In this document: positions 31,415-40,056 of the stretch, one piece after another | How the letters are laid out: each line of letters begins with the position of its first letter | How positions within the stretch are numbered: position 1 is the first letter of the stretch | Source: Thioalkalivibrio paradoxus ARh 1 | Lineage (GTDB): Bacteria > Pseudomonadota > Gammaproteobacteria > Ectothiorhodospirales > Ectothiorhodospiraceae | DNA: 64,000 nt | NCBI RefSeq assembly: GCF_000227685.2 | Contig: NZ_CP007029.1 | Location: 2,826,501-2,890,500, forward strand | Reading direction: 5' to 3' | Notes under the pieces: generated by a model | Told to the model about the DNA's origin: nothing | The model's input: only the letters and a program-made list of their open reading frames with translations | Databases searched by the model: none | Program-made: the position numbers and the translations under genes

Positions 31415-31834
31415 ATGCGACAGCAAAGCCACGCTCTCTCGGTCCGCAGTTCCGGCCAGGGCCTGTACGAGTGCACCGACGCGGTGCGGCGCTGGGTACA
31501 GACCGCAGGCATCCGGGAAGGACTGCTGACGCTGTTCGTGCAGCACACCTCCGCAAGCCTGCTGATCCAGGAAAACGCCGACCCGGACGTTCGCAGCGAC
31601 CTCGAAGACTTCTTCGCGCGGCTGGTACCCGAGTCCGGGATCGCCTTCCGGCACCGTTCCGAAGGGCCGGACGACATGCCGGCGCACATCCGGGGGGCGC
31701 TGACCCAGACCCAGCTGAGCATTCCGATCCTCTCGGGGGTGCCCGCGCTCGGTACTTGGCAGGGCATCTTCCTGTTCGAACACCGTCGCGCGCCGAACGA
31801 ACGCCGGATCCTGCTGCACCTGATCGGCGAGTAG
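31415..31834 (+). CDS. yjbQ: YjbQ family protein (UPF0047)
   Basis: A 139-residue protein of the YjbQ/UPF0047 family, for which weak thiamine-phosphate synthase activity has been reported. The family signature is seen as LLTLFVQHTSASLLIQENADPDVRSDLEDF and the C-terminal GTWQGIFLFEHR, with conserved His and Asp residues. The ATG at 31415 was chosen because the open frame upstream is unrelated and a GGAG site precedes it. Confidence 0.93.
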   Translation: MRQQSHALSVRSSGQGLYECTDAVRRWVQTAGIREGLLTLFVQHTSASLLIQENADPDVRSDLEDFFARLVPESGIAFRHRSEGPDDMPAHIRGALTQTQLSIPILSGVPALGTWQGIFLFEHRRAPNERRILLHLIGE

Positions 31835-32007
31835 CGCGGGTCTACGGGTGTCGCCGTGGCACGCGGCTTGCGCGCGGGCCGTGTTCCGGGCGTTCCGGCC
31901 TCTGCGGCGGCGCCGGGGAGGAAAGGGCTCGCGAGGGGCCGGATTCCCGCTATATTCACTACGAGCCTTCGGTGACACGCCCCCCACCCCGACCCGGCAG
32001 CGAACCC

Positions 32008-34104
32008 ATGAGCGCCCAGGAGCCCACCCTCGAGCAGCTGCGCAACATCGGCATCATCGCGCACATCGACGCGGGGAAGACAACGACCACCGAGCGCATT
32101 CTGTATTACACGGGGCGCACGCGCGCGCTCGGCTCGGTCGATGCCGGCACCGCTGTCACCGACTGGATGGAGCAGGAACGCGCGCGCGGCATCACCATCG
32201 TCTCGGCCGCCGTCTCGTCGGAGTGGCGCGACCACCGCATCAATCTGATCGACACCCCGGGACATATCGACTTCACCGCCGAGGTCCAGCGTGCGCTGCG
32301 CGTACTGGACGGCGGCGTCGTGGTTCTGGACGCGGTCCAGGGCGTCGAGCCGCAGAGCGAGACCGTCTGGCGCCAGGCCGATCAGTACCGCGTGCCACGG
32401 ATTTGCTTCGTGAACAAGATGGACCGCATCGGCGCGGACTTCGACCGTGCGGTCGCCTCCCTGCGCGAGCGTCTGGGCGCCGAACCGGCCGTGCTGCAGC
32501 TGCCGATCGGCGCCGAATCCTCGTTCGAGGGAGTCATCGACCTGTTGTCCATGCGCGCCGTGCGCTGGGCCGATGAACTCGGCGCCCGGCGCGAGTACGG
32601 CGAGATCCCGTCCGCGCTTCGCGAGCCCGCGGCCACCGCCCGTGCGGCGCTGATCGAACGGATTGCCGAACACGACGACGCGCTGCTTGCTGCCTATGTC
32701 GATGGCGTCGAGCCGGCCCCCGAGCCGCTGCTCGCGGCGCTGCGCCGCGCGACGCTGGACCTGCGGCTGTTTCCGGTGCTGTGCGGGTCGGCGCTGCGCA
32801 ACAAGGGGGTTCAGCCCCTGCTCGATGCGGTCGTGGATCTCCTGCCCTCACCGCGCGAGGTCGGACCGGTACACGGTGTGGAGCCGCGCAGCGGCCAGAA
32901 AATCGAGCGTCCGCCCGACCCGAAGGCGCCGTTGAGCGCGCTGGCGTTCAAGGTCGCGGCCGACCCCTACTCCGGGCGACTGACCTATGTGCGGGTTTAC
33001 TCGGGCCAGCTGCGCACCGGCATGACCGCGTACAACACCCGCAACGCGCGGCGCGAGCGCGTGGGCCGTCTGGTGCGAATGTATGCCGACCAGCGCGAGG
33101 ACATCGAGGAAATCGCTGCCGGCGACATTGCGGCGATGCTCGGCAGCAAGGGAACACGGACCGGCGACACGCTCTGCGCCCCCGAGCAACCGGTGCTGCT
33201 CGAAACCATCGCCTTCCCTGAACCCGTCGTCTGGGTCGCGGTCGAGCCGCGCGGCGCCGCCGACCAGGACGCGCTTGCAACGGCCCTGCATACGCTGGCC
33301 GAAGAGGATCCGACGTTTCGCGTGCGCCACGACGAGGCCACCGGCCAGATGCTGGTGGCGGGCATGGGCGAGCTGCACCTGGAAGTGCTGCTCGAGCGGG
33401 TACGCAGCGAGTTCCATGTCGGCGTCAACGTCGGCCGGCCGCGCGTGGCGCACAAGGAAACGATCGGCCGCGAGGTTCCGCATGTCGAGGGTCGGCACAT
33501 CCACCAGACCGGCGGGCACGGGCAGTACGGACACGTGGTCCTGGCGCTCGCGCCAGGCCCGCGTGGTTCCGGCCTGGTTTTCGAGAGCGCGCTCAGCGGA
33601 GGCGCGATACCGAAGCAGTTCCTTCCTGCGGTCGAACGCGGCGTGCACGATGCGGCGCAGGCCGGGGTTCTTGCGGGATACCCGGTCACCGACGTGCAGG
33701 TGCGGCTGCTCGACGGCTCGCATCACGAGGTGGACTCGTCCGAACTGGCCTTCCGCGCCGCGGCGCGCGTGGCTTTCGAAGAAGGCCTGCGCCTGGGCGC
33801 ACCGGTGCTGCTCGAGCCGATCGGACGGCTCGAACTGCTGGTACCCGAGGCGTATCTGGGCGACGTGATGGCGCTGCTCGCCGCGCGCCGCTGCGATGTC
33901 ACCGGTCTGGAGGCGGGCCCGAGCGGCGCAGAGGTCGTGCGCGGGAACGTCCCGCTGGCCGAGATGTTCGGTTTCGCCTCCGCGCTGCGCTCGGCCAGCC
34001 AGGGGCGGGCCCTGTTCACGATGGAGCCGCTGCACTACGCGCCGGTAGACCCGGAACTGGCCCGCCGCATCCTCGGCACGGGCGGCGCCCGCTCCCCATC
34101 CTAA
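32008..34104 (+). CDS. fusA: elongation factor G paralogue
   Basis: A 698-residue translational GTPase of the EF-G family. The P-loop is AHIDAGKTTTTERI, G2-G4 are RGITIVSAA, DTPGHIDFTAE and NKMDR, followed by domains II-V (QTGGHGQYGHVVL in domain IV). The gene is not in the str operon (no rpsL, rpsG or tuf nearby), so it is probably a second EF-G copy, whose role could be elongation or ribosome recycling. The start at 32008 gives the family N-terminus; the longer open frame upstream is spurious. Confidence 0.88.
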   Translation: MSAQEPTLEQLRNIGIIAHIDAGKTTTTERILYYTGRTRALGSVDAGTAVTDWMEQERARGITIVSAAVSSEWRDHRINLIDTPGHIDFTAEVQRALRVLDGGVVVLDAVQGVEPQSETVWRQADQYRVPRICFVNKMDRIGADFDRAVASLRERLGAEPAVLQLPIGAESSFEGVIDLLSMRAVRWADELGARREYGEIPSALREPAATARAALIERIAEHDDALLAAYVDGVEPAPEPLLAALRRATLDLRLFPVLCGSALRNKGVQPLLDAVVDLLPSPREVGPVHGVEPRSGQKIERPPDPKAPLSALAFKVAADPYSGRLTYVRVYSGQLRTGMTAYNTRNARRERVGRLVRMYADQREDIEEIAAGDIAAMLGSKGTRTGDTLCAPEQPVLLETIAFPEPVVWVAVEPRGAADQDALATALHTLAEEDPTFRVRHDEATGQMLVAGMGELHLEVLLERVRSEFHVGVNVGRPRVAHKETIGREVPHVEGRHIHQTGGHGQYGHVVLALAPGPRGSGLVFESALSGGAIPKQFLPAVERGVHDAAQAGVLAGYPVTDVQVRLLDGSHHEVDSSELAFRAAARVAFEEGLRLGAPVLLEPIGRLELLVPEAYLGDVMALLAARRCDVTGLEAGPSGAEVVRGNVPLAEMFGFASALRSASQGRALFTMEPLHYAPVDPELARRILGTGGARSPS

Positions 34105-34114
34105 TGGGCCATCG

Positions 34115-36517
34115 TCAGGCTGGCCGGCCGAGGCGCAGGCTGGCCAGCGCGACCACGACGTAGGCGGCCGCCGCTCCCTGCATCACGAAGGCAAAGCCCG
34201 CGCCCAGCGCGATCAGCGTGGCCAGCGCGGTGGCCGAGACGGACAGGCAGCTGTCGATACCGCAGGCCCAGGGAATGTGGGTGGCGTCGCTATCCGCGAG
34301 ACGGCGCAGACCGAAGGGGAACATCATGCCCATCAGGAATGCAGGCGGCGCGAGCAGCAGAACCACGACCGCGGCCCTTGCGCCCGGGGGCCAGCTCATC
34401 GACAGGTCGAGCACCGGCATCAGCCAATGGGCATAGAGCAGGATCAGCCCGGCGATCGCCACGCCGGTGAGCAGGACATTGCGCCGCGTCGCCGCGATAT
34501 GTGACGACCACAGGCTGCCGGCACCGGAGCAGACGAGCAGCGTGGCCAGTACCGCGGCCGTGGCGTACACCGGCTGCCCCAGATAAAGCACCAACTTCTG
34601 GATCAGCACGATCTCGAAGAACATGAAGCCGATGCCGGTCGCGGAGAAGTACAGCAGCGTCCAGCGGCGGCGGCTGCCCTGCCAGCCGACCCGGAACAGG
34701 GGAAGCACGATCAGGATCACTGCGGCGGCTACGATCTGCAGGAGGGTCACCGCGGCCAGCACCAGCCCGAGTTCCAGGTACGGCAGCTCCCGGGCACCGT
34801 AGATCGCCTGCAGTTCGGGAATGCTGGACAGGCGCATGAACTGTCCGAAGAAAGGTCGGTCGTCGGTGGTCGTACCGATGGCGAACAGGTAGTCGTCGAG
34901 CAACGCCGCCGGGTCGCCGTGCAGCAGGGTATCGACGTGTTCCAGAAAGCTGCGATCGGGCAGCCGGTTGAATCGGTCGCGCTCGCCGGGCTGCACGTCC
35001 TCCAGCAGCAGCGGGTCGAATGCCAGGTCGCGGGCGAATTCCCGGATATGCCCGCGCTCGGCGTCCGAGAGCGCGGTCCGGCTCAGCAGATAGGTGGTCG
35101 TGCCCCAACTGCGCACCGCCGCCACGTGCGCCGGCGCGTGCCCGATACCCTCCCGCTCGAGCAGCGTGCGCCAGGTCGCGAGCAGCCGCAGGGGCTTGCG
35201 CGGGGGCTCGTCCTGCCAGACCGTGACCGCAATGATGCCCTGGTCGCTCAACGCGTCCCACATCGCGGCGAACGCGTCCAGTGTCAAGCCGTACTGCTCG
35301 CGCAGCGCGTACACGCCCGACGTGCCGCCGAAGGCGCCGAGCGGCGGCAGCACGATCAAGTCGTAATCCTGCTCTCGCTCCCCGGCCAGATAGCTGCGCA
35401 CCGTGGTACCGAGAAGGCTGACGGTGGGATCGCGATAGATCGAATCGATCCACTCCGGGTACCGGTCCCGCAGCAAGCGGTTGGCCTGGCGGTGGGGCTC
35501 GACCGCGGTGATCGTTGCCGCGCCGTGACCCAGAGCATGCGCCACATCCTCGCCAGCGCCCGCGTCGAGCACCAGCACCGACTCCGGGTCGCGCACCGCG
35601 TAGGGCAGCCCACGGGTGGTGTGGTCGAGCAGATGCACTTCGCCGGTCCCGGCGCGGCCGAGCAGCGTGCCGTAGTACTCGCCGTTGTTGAACATCACGT
35701 CGCGCACTGGCGGCTGGCCGCGGAACTGCAGACTCAGCGAGGGCGCGTAGCGCTGGGCATCGGCGCGCACGACCTGCAGCAGGCCGTGCGGGCTCGATGC
35801 GCTGTGGACGATCTCGGCGCCGGGCAGCAGCAGCGCGGCGTGGATCGGCTTGTACTCGGAGGGCTGCGGTCCCGGCGGGTTCACCAGGCCGATCACCGGC
35901 ACCAGCAGCGCGGCGGAGGCCATTGCCACGGTCGCCGCCTTCGGGACCGACCGCGGCCGCGTGATCCACGCAGCCAGCAACAGCGCCAAAGCCAGCAGCG
36001 CCGGGAGCCGTTCCGGCGGCAGCGCCCACAAAAGCCCCAGCACCAGCACTGCGCCGGCACCCGATCCCACCATGTTCGCGAAATAGAGCGAGCCGATGCG
36101 CGCCACTTCCCGGTAGAAGACCAGCGTGATCGCCAGCCCGGCGAAGAAGAAGGGCAGCGCGTAGACCAGGTACAGGAACAGCAGCAGGCCTACCTGCCCG
36201 GGGTCGAAGAACAGCAGAAACGTGTCGAAATCGCCGAACACCCCCGAGAGCCAGGCGGTCGCGGCCATCGTCACCGCGCTCGCGCCATACAGCAGCGGCA
36301 GTGCGGTGGCGTAGTGGCGCTGCAGCGGCTCGCGCAGCAGCACCAGCGCGGTCCCGGCGGCGCCGAAGCCCAGCAGGGCGGTGGAGATCACCATGTAGGC
36401 GAAGTGATGCCACTGCGACACCGCGAGCAGTTGCATCACTACCAGCTGGAACGCGATCACCGCCGCCGATGCCAGCGCGATCGACCAGGACACCCAGCGC
36501 GGAGCGGGGATCATCAC
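34115..36517 (-). CDS. spermidine-synthase-like membrane protein
   Basis: An 800-residue protein with about six transmembrane helices in residues 1-215, a soluble central domain (about 220-540) and about six or seven more helices to the C-terminus. The central domain is spermine/spermidine synthase-like: VLVLDAGAGEDVAHALGH for the SAM-type loop, ITAVEPHRQAN, and YDLIVLPPLGAFGG where true synthases have D-x-x-D. The normal aspartates are largely missing, so polyamine synthesis is unlikely. Such fusions are common in environmental bacteria and have no firm function. It converges with the EF-G paralogue with only ten bases between. Confidence 0.7.
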   Translation of the reverse strand: MMIPAPRWVSWSIALASAAVIAFQLVVMQLLAVSQWHHFAYMVISTALLGFGAAGTALVLLREPLQRHYATALPLLYGASAVTMAATAWLSGVFGDFDTFLLFFDPGQVGLLLFLYLVYALPFFFAGLAITLVFYREVARIGSLYFANMVGSGAGAVLVLGLLWALPPERLPALLALALLLAAWITRPRSVPKAATVAMASAALLVPVIGLVNPPGPQPSEYKPIHAALLLPGAEIVHSASSPHGLLQVVRADAQRYAPSLSLQFRGQPPVRDVMFNNGEYYGTLLGRAGTGEVHLLDHTTRGLPYAVRDPESVLVLDAGAGEDVAHALGHGAATITAVEPHRQANRLLRDRYPEWIDSIYRDPTVSLLGTTVRSYLAGEREQDYDLIVLPPLGAFGGTSGVYALREQYGLTLDAFAAMWDALSDQGIIAVTVWQDEPPRKPLRLLATWRTLLEREGIGHAPAHVAAVRSWGTTTYLLSRTALSDAERGHIREFARDLAFDPLLLEDVQPGERDRFNRLPDRSFLEHVDTLLHGDPAALLDDYLFAIGTTTDDRPFFGQFMRLSSIPELQAIYGARELPYLELGLVLAAVTLLQIVAAAVILIVLPLFRVGWQGSRRRWTLLYFSATGIGFMFFEIVLIQKLVLYLGQPVYATAAVLATLLVCSGAGSLWSSHIAATRRNVLLTGVAIAGLILLYAHWLMPVLDLSMSWPPGARAAVVVLLLAPPAFLMGMMFPFGLRRLADSDATHIPWACGIDSCLSVSATALATLIALGAGFAFVMQGAAAAYVVVALASLRLGRPA

Positions 36518-36545
36518 CGACGCCAGGACGGCCCCGCCTCTGCGG

Positions 36546-37256
36546 TCATGGTGTCTTGCGTGTCAGCGGGACAAAGCGCACCGGCAGCAGGCTCTCGCTC
36601 ACGGTGCGGTCACCGTCGCGCGTGATCAGCATCAGCGTCTGGGTACGAAACGGCGAGCCCACCGGGATGACCATGCGACCGCCGTCACGCAACTGATCCA
36701 ACAGTGGCGGGGGAATGTGGTCGGCCGCGGCGGTCACGACGATCGCGTCGAACGGGGCGTGCTCCTCCCAGCCATAATAGCCGTCGGCCTGCTTGACCCG
36801 GACGTGCCCATATCCGGCCCGCCGCAGGTTGGTTTCGCCCCATTGCGCCAGCTCGCCGATGATCTCGACCGTGAACACCTCGTCCAGAATCTCCGCCAGC
36901 ACCGCCGCCTGATACCCGGAACCCGTCCCGATCTCCAGCACGCGCATCCCGGGCCGCGGCTTCAGCAGTTCCGTCATGTAGGCCACCAGGAACGGCTGCG
37001 AAATCGTCTGGCCGTAGCCGATCGGAACCGGCCGATCCTGATAGGCATGACGGCGCCGATCCTCCGGCACGAAGCGATGGCGCGGCACCCGGCGCAACGC
37101 TTCGAGGGTCGCCGGATCTTGGATGCCGCGCGCCTCGACCTGGGTGGCGACCATGCGTTCGCGCTCGCGGTCGAAACGGCCGTCCTGCGCCAGCACCGGG
37201 CCGGTCAGCGATCCCGCCAGGAGCCCCCAGATCAGCACGCGGATGACGGATGTCAT
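36546..37256 (-). CDS. pcm: exported protein-L-isoaspartate O-methyltransferase
   Basis: A 236-residue repair methyltransferase for isoaspartyl residues. The core has RHRFVPEDRRRHAYQDRPVPIGYGQTISQP and the SAM loop VLEIGTGSGYQAAVLAEI. Unlike the cytoplasmic enzyme it begins with a cleavable signal peptide (TSVIRVLIWGLLAGSLTGPVLA|Q), so it should act in the periplasm. The start at 37256 is chosen because it begins the signal peptide. It lies 28 bases downstream of the spermidine-synthase-like gene start, on the same strand and upstream in transcription. Confidence 0.9.
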   Translation of the reverse strand: MTSVIRVLIWGLLAGSLTGPVLAQDGRFDRERERMVATQVEARGIQDPATLEALRRVPRHRFVPEDRRRHAYQDRPVPIGYGQTISQPFLVAYMTELLKPRPGMRVLEIGTGSGYQAAVLAEILDEVFTVEIIGELAQWGETNLRRAGYGHVRVKQADGYYGWEEHAPFDAIVVTAAADHIPPPLLDQLRDGGRMVIPVGSPFRTQTLMLITRDGDRTVSESLLPVRFVPLTRKTP

Positions 37257-37741
37257 GTCGGACCTCCGCGGTCGGGTTGCCGGCCCCGCTGCAGGCCCCG
37301 CCGCCGGGGCCTTGGCATTCAGCGGCAGCCGTGAACTCAGCACCTACCCCTATGGCGATTGTGGGGTTGTATTGGTTCCCGCAAGGGCACGCAACCGGCA
37401 GCTGTGCGAATCGATGCCTCCGTGGGTGCAACACCCACCGGCCGAGATCGGCGGCAAAGGCCCGTCGACCGGCGCCGCCCCAAGCCTGCGCCGTGGCCCG
37501 TGGACCATGCCGTGCAGGCATTTGCCCCAGGGGGTGTGGCAAATGCCCTATCCCCCCCGCTCGTGCCTAACCAACCATATGTTTCCACTACTAATTAATT
37601 CTAGGCATGAAGATTGCTTTCCCTGACCTCGGGGCTCGACCTGAGCCCTGCACGGCCGGCGTGCGCCGCCGAGGCCGAACAAGACAGAGAACCCGCGGAC
37701 CGCTCGACCAGCGGGGGCATACCAGAGGAGAGGAAAGACCC
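37257..37741. promoter_or_regulatory. divergent control region pcm/mbnP with inverted repeat
   Basis: This 485-base gap has no gene. A 10-base perfect inverted repeat (GGCATTTGCC ... GGCAAATGCC, 37517-37547, 11-base centre) lies about 195 bases before mbnP. An AT-rich patch (around 37575-37605, with CTAATTAATT) follows and is the likeliest promoter site for mbnP. GAGGAGAGG precedes the mbnP start. The repeat could be a metal-regulator operator; this is inference. Confidence 0.45.
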
Positions 37742-38671
37742 ATGCATAACACCCATCGCTTGCTCACGCTCGCCGTCGCCAGCGCATTCACCGCGGCCTG
37801 CGGCGGTTCCGGCTCCAGCACCGGGGATCCCGGCCAAGGAGGATCGAACCCGACCTCGCAGGAGGTGGTCATCCCATTCCAGGCCCATGCAGCCGGAACG
37901 CCCATTGCCTGCGACCAGTCTCTGCATGGGCTGGGCCTGTCGGGCACCGAGGCACGACTTGCGGATTTCGCCCTGTTCGTGCACGACGTGCGCCTGATTG
38001 CAGACGATGGCACCGAAATCCCACTGGAACTCGAACAGAGTCCGTGGCAGTTCGAGAACGTGGCGCTGCTGGACTTCCAGGACCGTGGCGACTTCTGCCT
38101 CGGCGCGGACAAGCCGATGAACCACGAGGTGCGCGGAACCGCCGCCTATGACCCCACCGCCACGACCATCGCCGGCCTGCGTTTCATCGTCGGCGTGCCG
38201 CATGACTTGAATCACATCGACGCGTCGACCGCGCCCAGCCCGCTGAACCGGACCACGATGTTCTGGAACTGGCAGGGCGGCTACAAGTTCATGCGTTTCG
38301 ATGTCGAGCCGGTCGGCGGGATTCTCCGACCGTCGGATCCGGAGTTCTCGGGCTCCCGTTGGAATTTCCACCTCGGCAGCACCGGCTGCACCGGCGATCC
38401 GGCCGTCGGCGAAACGGTGTCCTGCATGTACCCGAACCGTGTGGACGTCGCGCTGGACGGCTTCTCCCCGGAACAAGGCCACGTGAACATCGATTACGCC
38501 CGGTTGGTCGAGTCGAGCAATCTTGGCATCGACGCCGGCGGCGCCGCCGGCTGCATGTCCGGAACGGGCGACCCCGAATGTGGCCCGGTGTTCCAGCAGC
38601 TCGGCATCGCGCTCGGAGACGGCCCAGAGCCGTCGCTGCCGCAAGCCGTGTTCACCGTCGGCCAGAACTGA
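37742..38671 (+). CDS. mbnP: MbnP-family copper-binding lipoprotein (metallo-mystery pair)
   Basis: A 309-residue exported lipoprotein (lipobox TAAC, Cys20). MbnP proteins bind copper. In the methanobactin system the partner MbnH oxidises an MbnP tryptophan to kynurenine to build the copper site. Family blocks seen: HDVRLIADDGTEIPL, RFIVGVPHDLNH and FWNWQGGYKFMRFDVEP, with W175 and W177 as candidate modified residues. Cys57/Cys119 and Cys216/Cys228 could form disulfides. The ATG at 37742 follows GAGGAGAGG. An MbnH partner follows after a 92-base gap. No methanobactin precursor or biosynthesis gene is in the window. Confidence 0.88.
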   Translation: MHNTHRLLTLAVASAFTAACGGSGSSTGDPGQGGSNPTSQEVVIPFQAHAAGTPIACDQSLHGLGLSGTEARLADFALFVHDVRLIADDGTEIPLELEQSPWQFENVALLDFQDRGDFCLGADKPMNHEVRGTAAYDPTATTIAGLRFIVGVPHDLNHIDASTAPSPLNRTTMFWNWQGGYKFMRFDVEPVGGILRPSDPEFSGSRWNFHLGSTGCTGDPAVGETVSCMYPNRVDVALDGFSPEQGHVNIDYARLVESSNLGIDAGGAAGCMSGTGDPECGPVFQQLGIALGDGPEPSLPQAVFTVGQN

Positions 38672-38699
38672 CTCGAAGCCGACCCTCCCAGAGCACAAC

Positions 38700-38728
38700 G
38701 TGACGCCGGCGCGCCCCGCCGGCGTCAC
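38700..38728 (+). terminator. intercistronic hairpin mbnP/mbnH
   Basis: A perfect 12-base stem (GTGACGCCGGCG / CGCCGGCGTCAC) with a five-base loop lies between mbnP and mbnH. No T-run follows, so it more likely stabilises the mbnP message or attenuates mbnH, giving more MbnP than its modifying enzyme. Confidence 0.55.
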
Positions 38729-38763
38729 GGCCTCGTTCTGCCCGCATCTCCCGGAGGACTCCC

Positions 38764-40056
38764 GTGACACGCACCCGTGCTCCCCAGCATCGGCCTTCAT
38801 CTAGCGCCTGGCCTGATTCCATCCACCACCGCGTCTCGCGCCCCGGGCGCTCCCCGGCCCAGCCCCGCAGGCTGCACCGGATCCGAGAATCCGGCGCGTG
38901 GGGGCTAACCGCGACTGGGCTCGCGCTTCTCCTGCTGCTGCCCGGCTGCGGCAGCGAAACCTTCGTCGACGACCACGGCGCCCGACTCAGCGCCTTCGAC
39001 TACGACGTGCCCGAACGGATCCCGCTGCCTGTCGAACCCGAAGACAATCCGATGACCGAGGAGAAGTTCCAGCTCGGCCGGCACCTGTTCTACGACCCGC
39101 TGCTTTCGGCCAACGGATCGATCGCCTGCGCCTCGTGCCACCATCAGGACAAGGCCTTCGCGGACGGCCGCGCCCTCCCGGTCGGAGCTACCGGCGAAGT
39201 ACACCCCCGCAATTCGCAGGGGCTGGTCAACACCGCCTACTTTCCATCGCTGACCTGGGCCAACCCGGTCCTGCTGACCATCGAGCAGCAGATCATGATC
39301 CCGCTCTTCGGCGAGGAACCGGTCGAACACGGCATCAACGACAGCAACCGGGGTCAGATCCTGTACGAACTGGAGACCGATCCGGTCTACCAGCGCCTGT
39401 TCGCCGACGCGTTTCCCGACGACGACCAGCCCTTCACCTTCCACCGGGTGGTACAGGCTCTGGCCAGCTTCGTACGCGGCATCACGTCGTTCGATTCCCG
39501 CTTCGACCGCTACCAGGAAGGCGATCGCGATGCCCTGACCGCCAGCGAGCGACAGGGCATGGAACTGTTCTTCAGCGAGCGGATGGAATGCTTCCACTGC
39601 CACGGCGGGTACAACTTCACCAACTCGGTGTACGACCGCAGCCATTTCTTCCGCGAGATGCCGTTCCACAACACCGGCTTGTTCAACATCGACGGGCTCG
39701 GCGGCTACCCGGAACCCAACACCGGTGTTCACGAAATCACCGGGCGGCCGGGCGACATGGGCCGGTTTCGGGCCCCCAGCCTGCGCAACGTGGCACTGAC
39801 CGCACCCTACATGCACGACGGGTCCATCGAAACCCTGGAAGAGGTGATCCAGACCTACGCCGCGGGCGGTCGCAATGTCACCACCGGCCCGCATGTCGGC
39901 GATGGCCGGATGAACCCGTTGAAGGACGGTTTCGTGGTCGGCTTCCAGCTCTCGGACGCCGAACTCCAGGCGGTGCTCGATTTCCTGCACGCGTTGACCG
40001 ACGAATCCGTAACCACCAATCCACGCTTCAGCAACCCCTGGGAAGAACAGGAATGA
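38764..40056 (+). CDS. mbnH: MbnH-type dihaem cytochrome c peroxidase family protein
   Basis: A 430-residue c-type dihaem protein of the MauG/bacterial CcP superfamily. Haem motifs are CASCH (C122-H126) and CFHCH (C276-H280). Other family blocks are LGRHLFYDPLLSANGSIACASCH and FRAPSLRNVALTAPYMHDGS. A hydrophobic segment ending LLLPGC (Cys62) suggests a lipoprotein; the 40-residue stretch before it is unusually long. The GTG at 38764 follows GGAGGA at close spacing and is the only good start. It should use its high-valent haems to modify MbnP next door. Confidence 0.88.
   Translation: MTRTRAPQHRPSSSAWPDSIHHRVSRPGRSPAQPRRLHRIRESGAWGLTATGLALLLLLPGCGSETFVDDHGARLSAFDYDVPERIPLPVEPEDNPMTEEKFQLGRHLFYDPLLSANGSIACASCHHQDKAFADGRALPVGATGEVHPRNSQGLVNTAYFPSLTWANPVLLTIEQQIMIPLFGEEPVEHGINDSNRGQILYELETDPVYQRLFADAFPDDDQPFTFHRVVQALASFVRGITSFDSRFDRYQEGDRDALTASERQGMELFFSERMECFHCHGGYNFTNSVYDRSHFFREMPFHNTGLFNIDGLGGYPEPNTGVHEITGRPGDMGRFRAPSLRNVALTAPYMHDGSIETLEEVIQTYAAGGRNVTTGPHVGDGRMNPLKDGFVVGFQLSDAELQAVLDFLHALTDESVTTNPRFSNPWEEQE

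Noticed and set aside
34919-36625. 568-codon plus-strand frame
   Set aside because: Lies antisense to the spermidine-synthase-like gene; it is Gln/Arg-rich with no family resemblance.
37742-40056. Methanobactin biosynthesis operon
   Set aside because: MbnP and MbnH are present, but no MbnA precursor, MbnB or MbnC could be found in the window.
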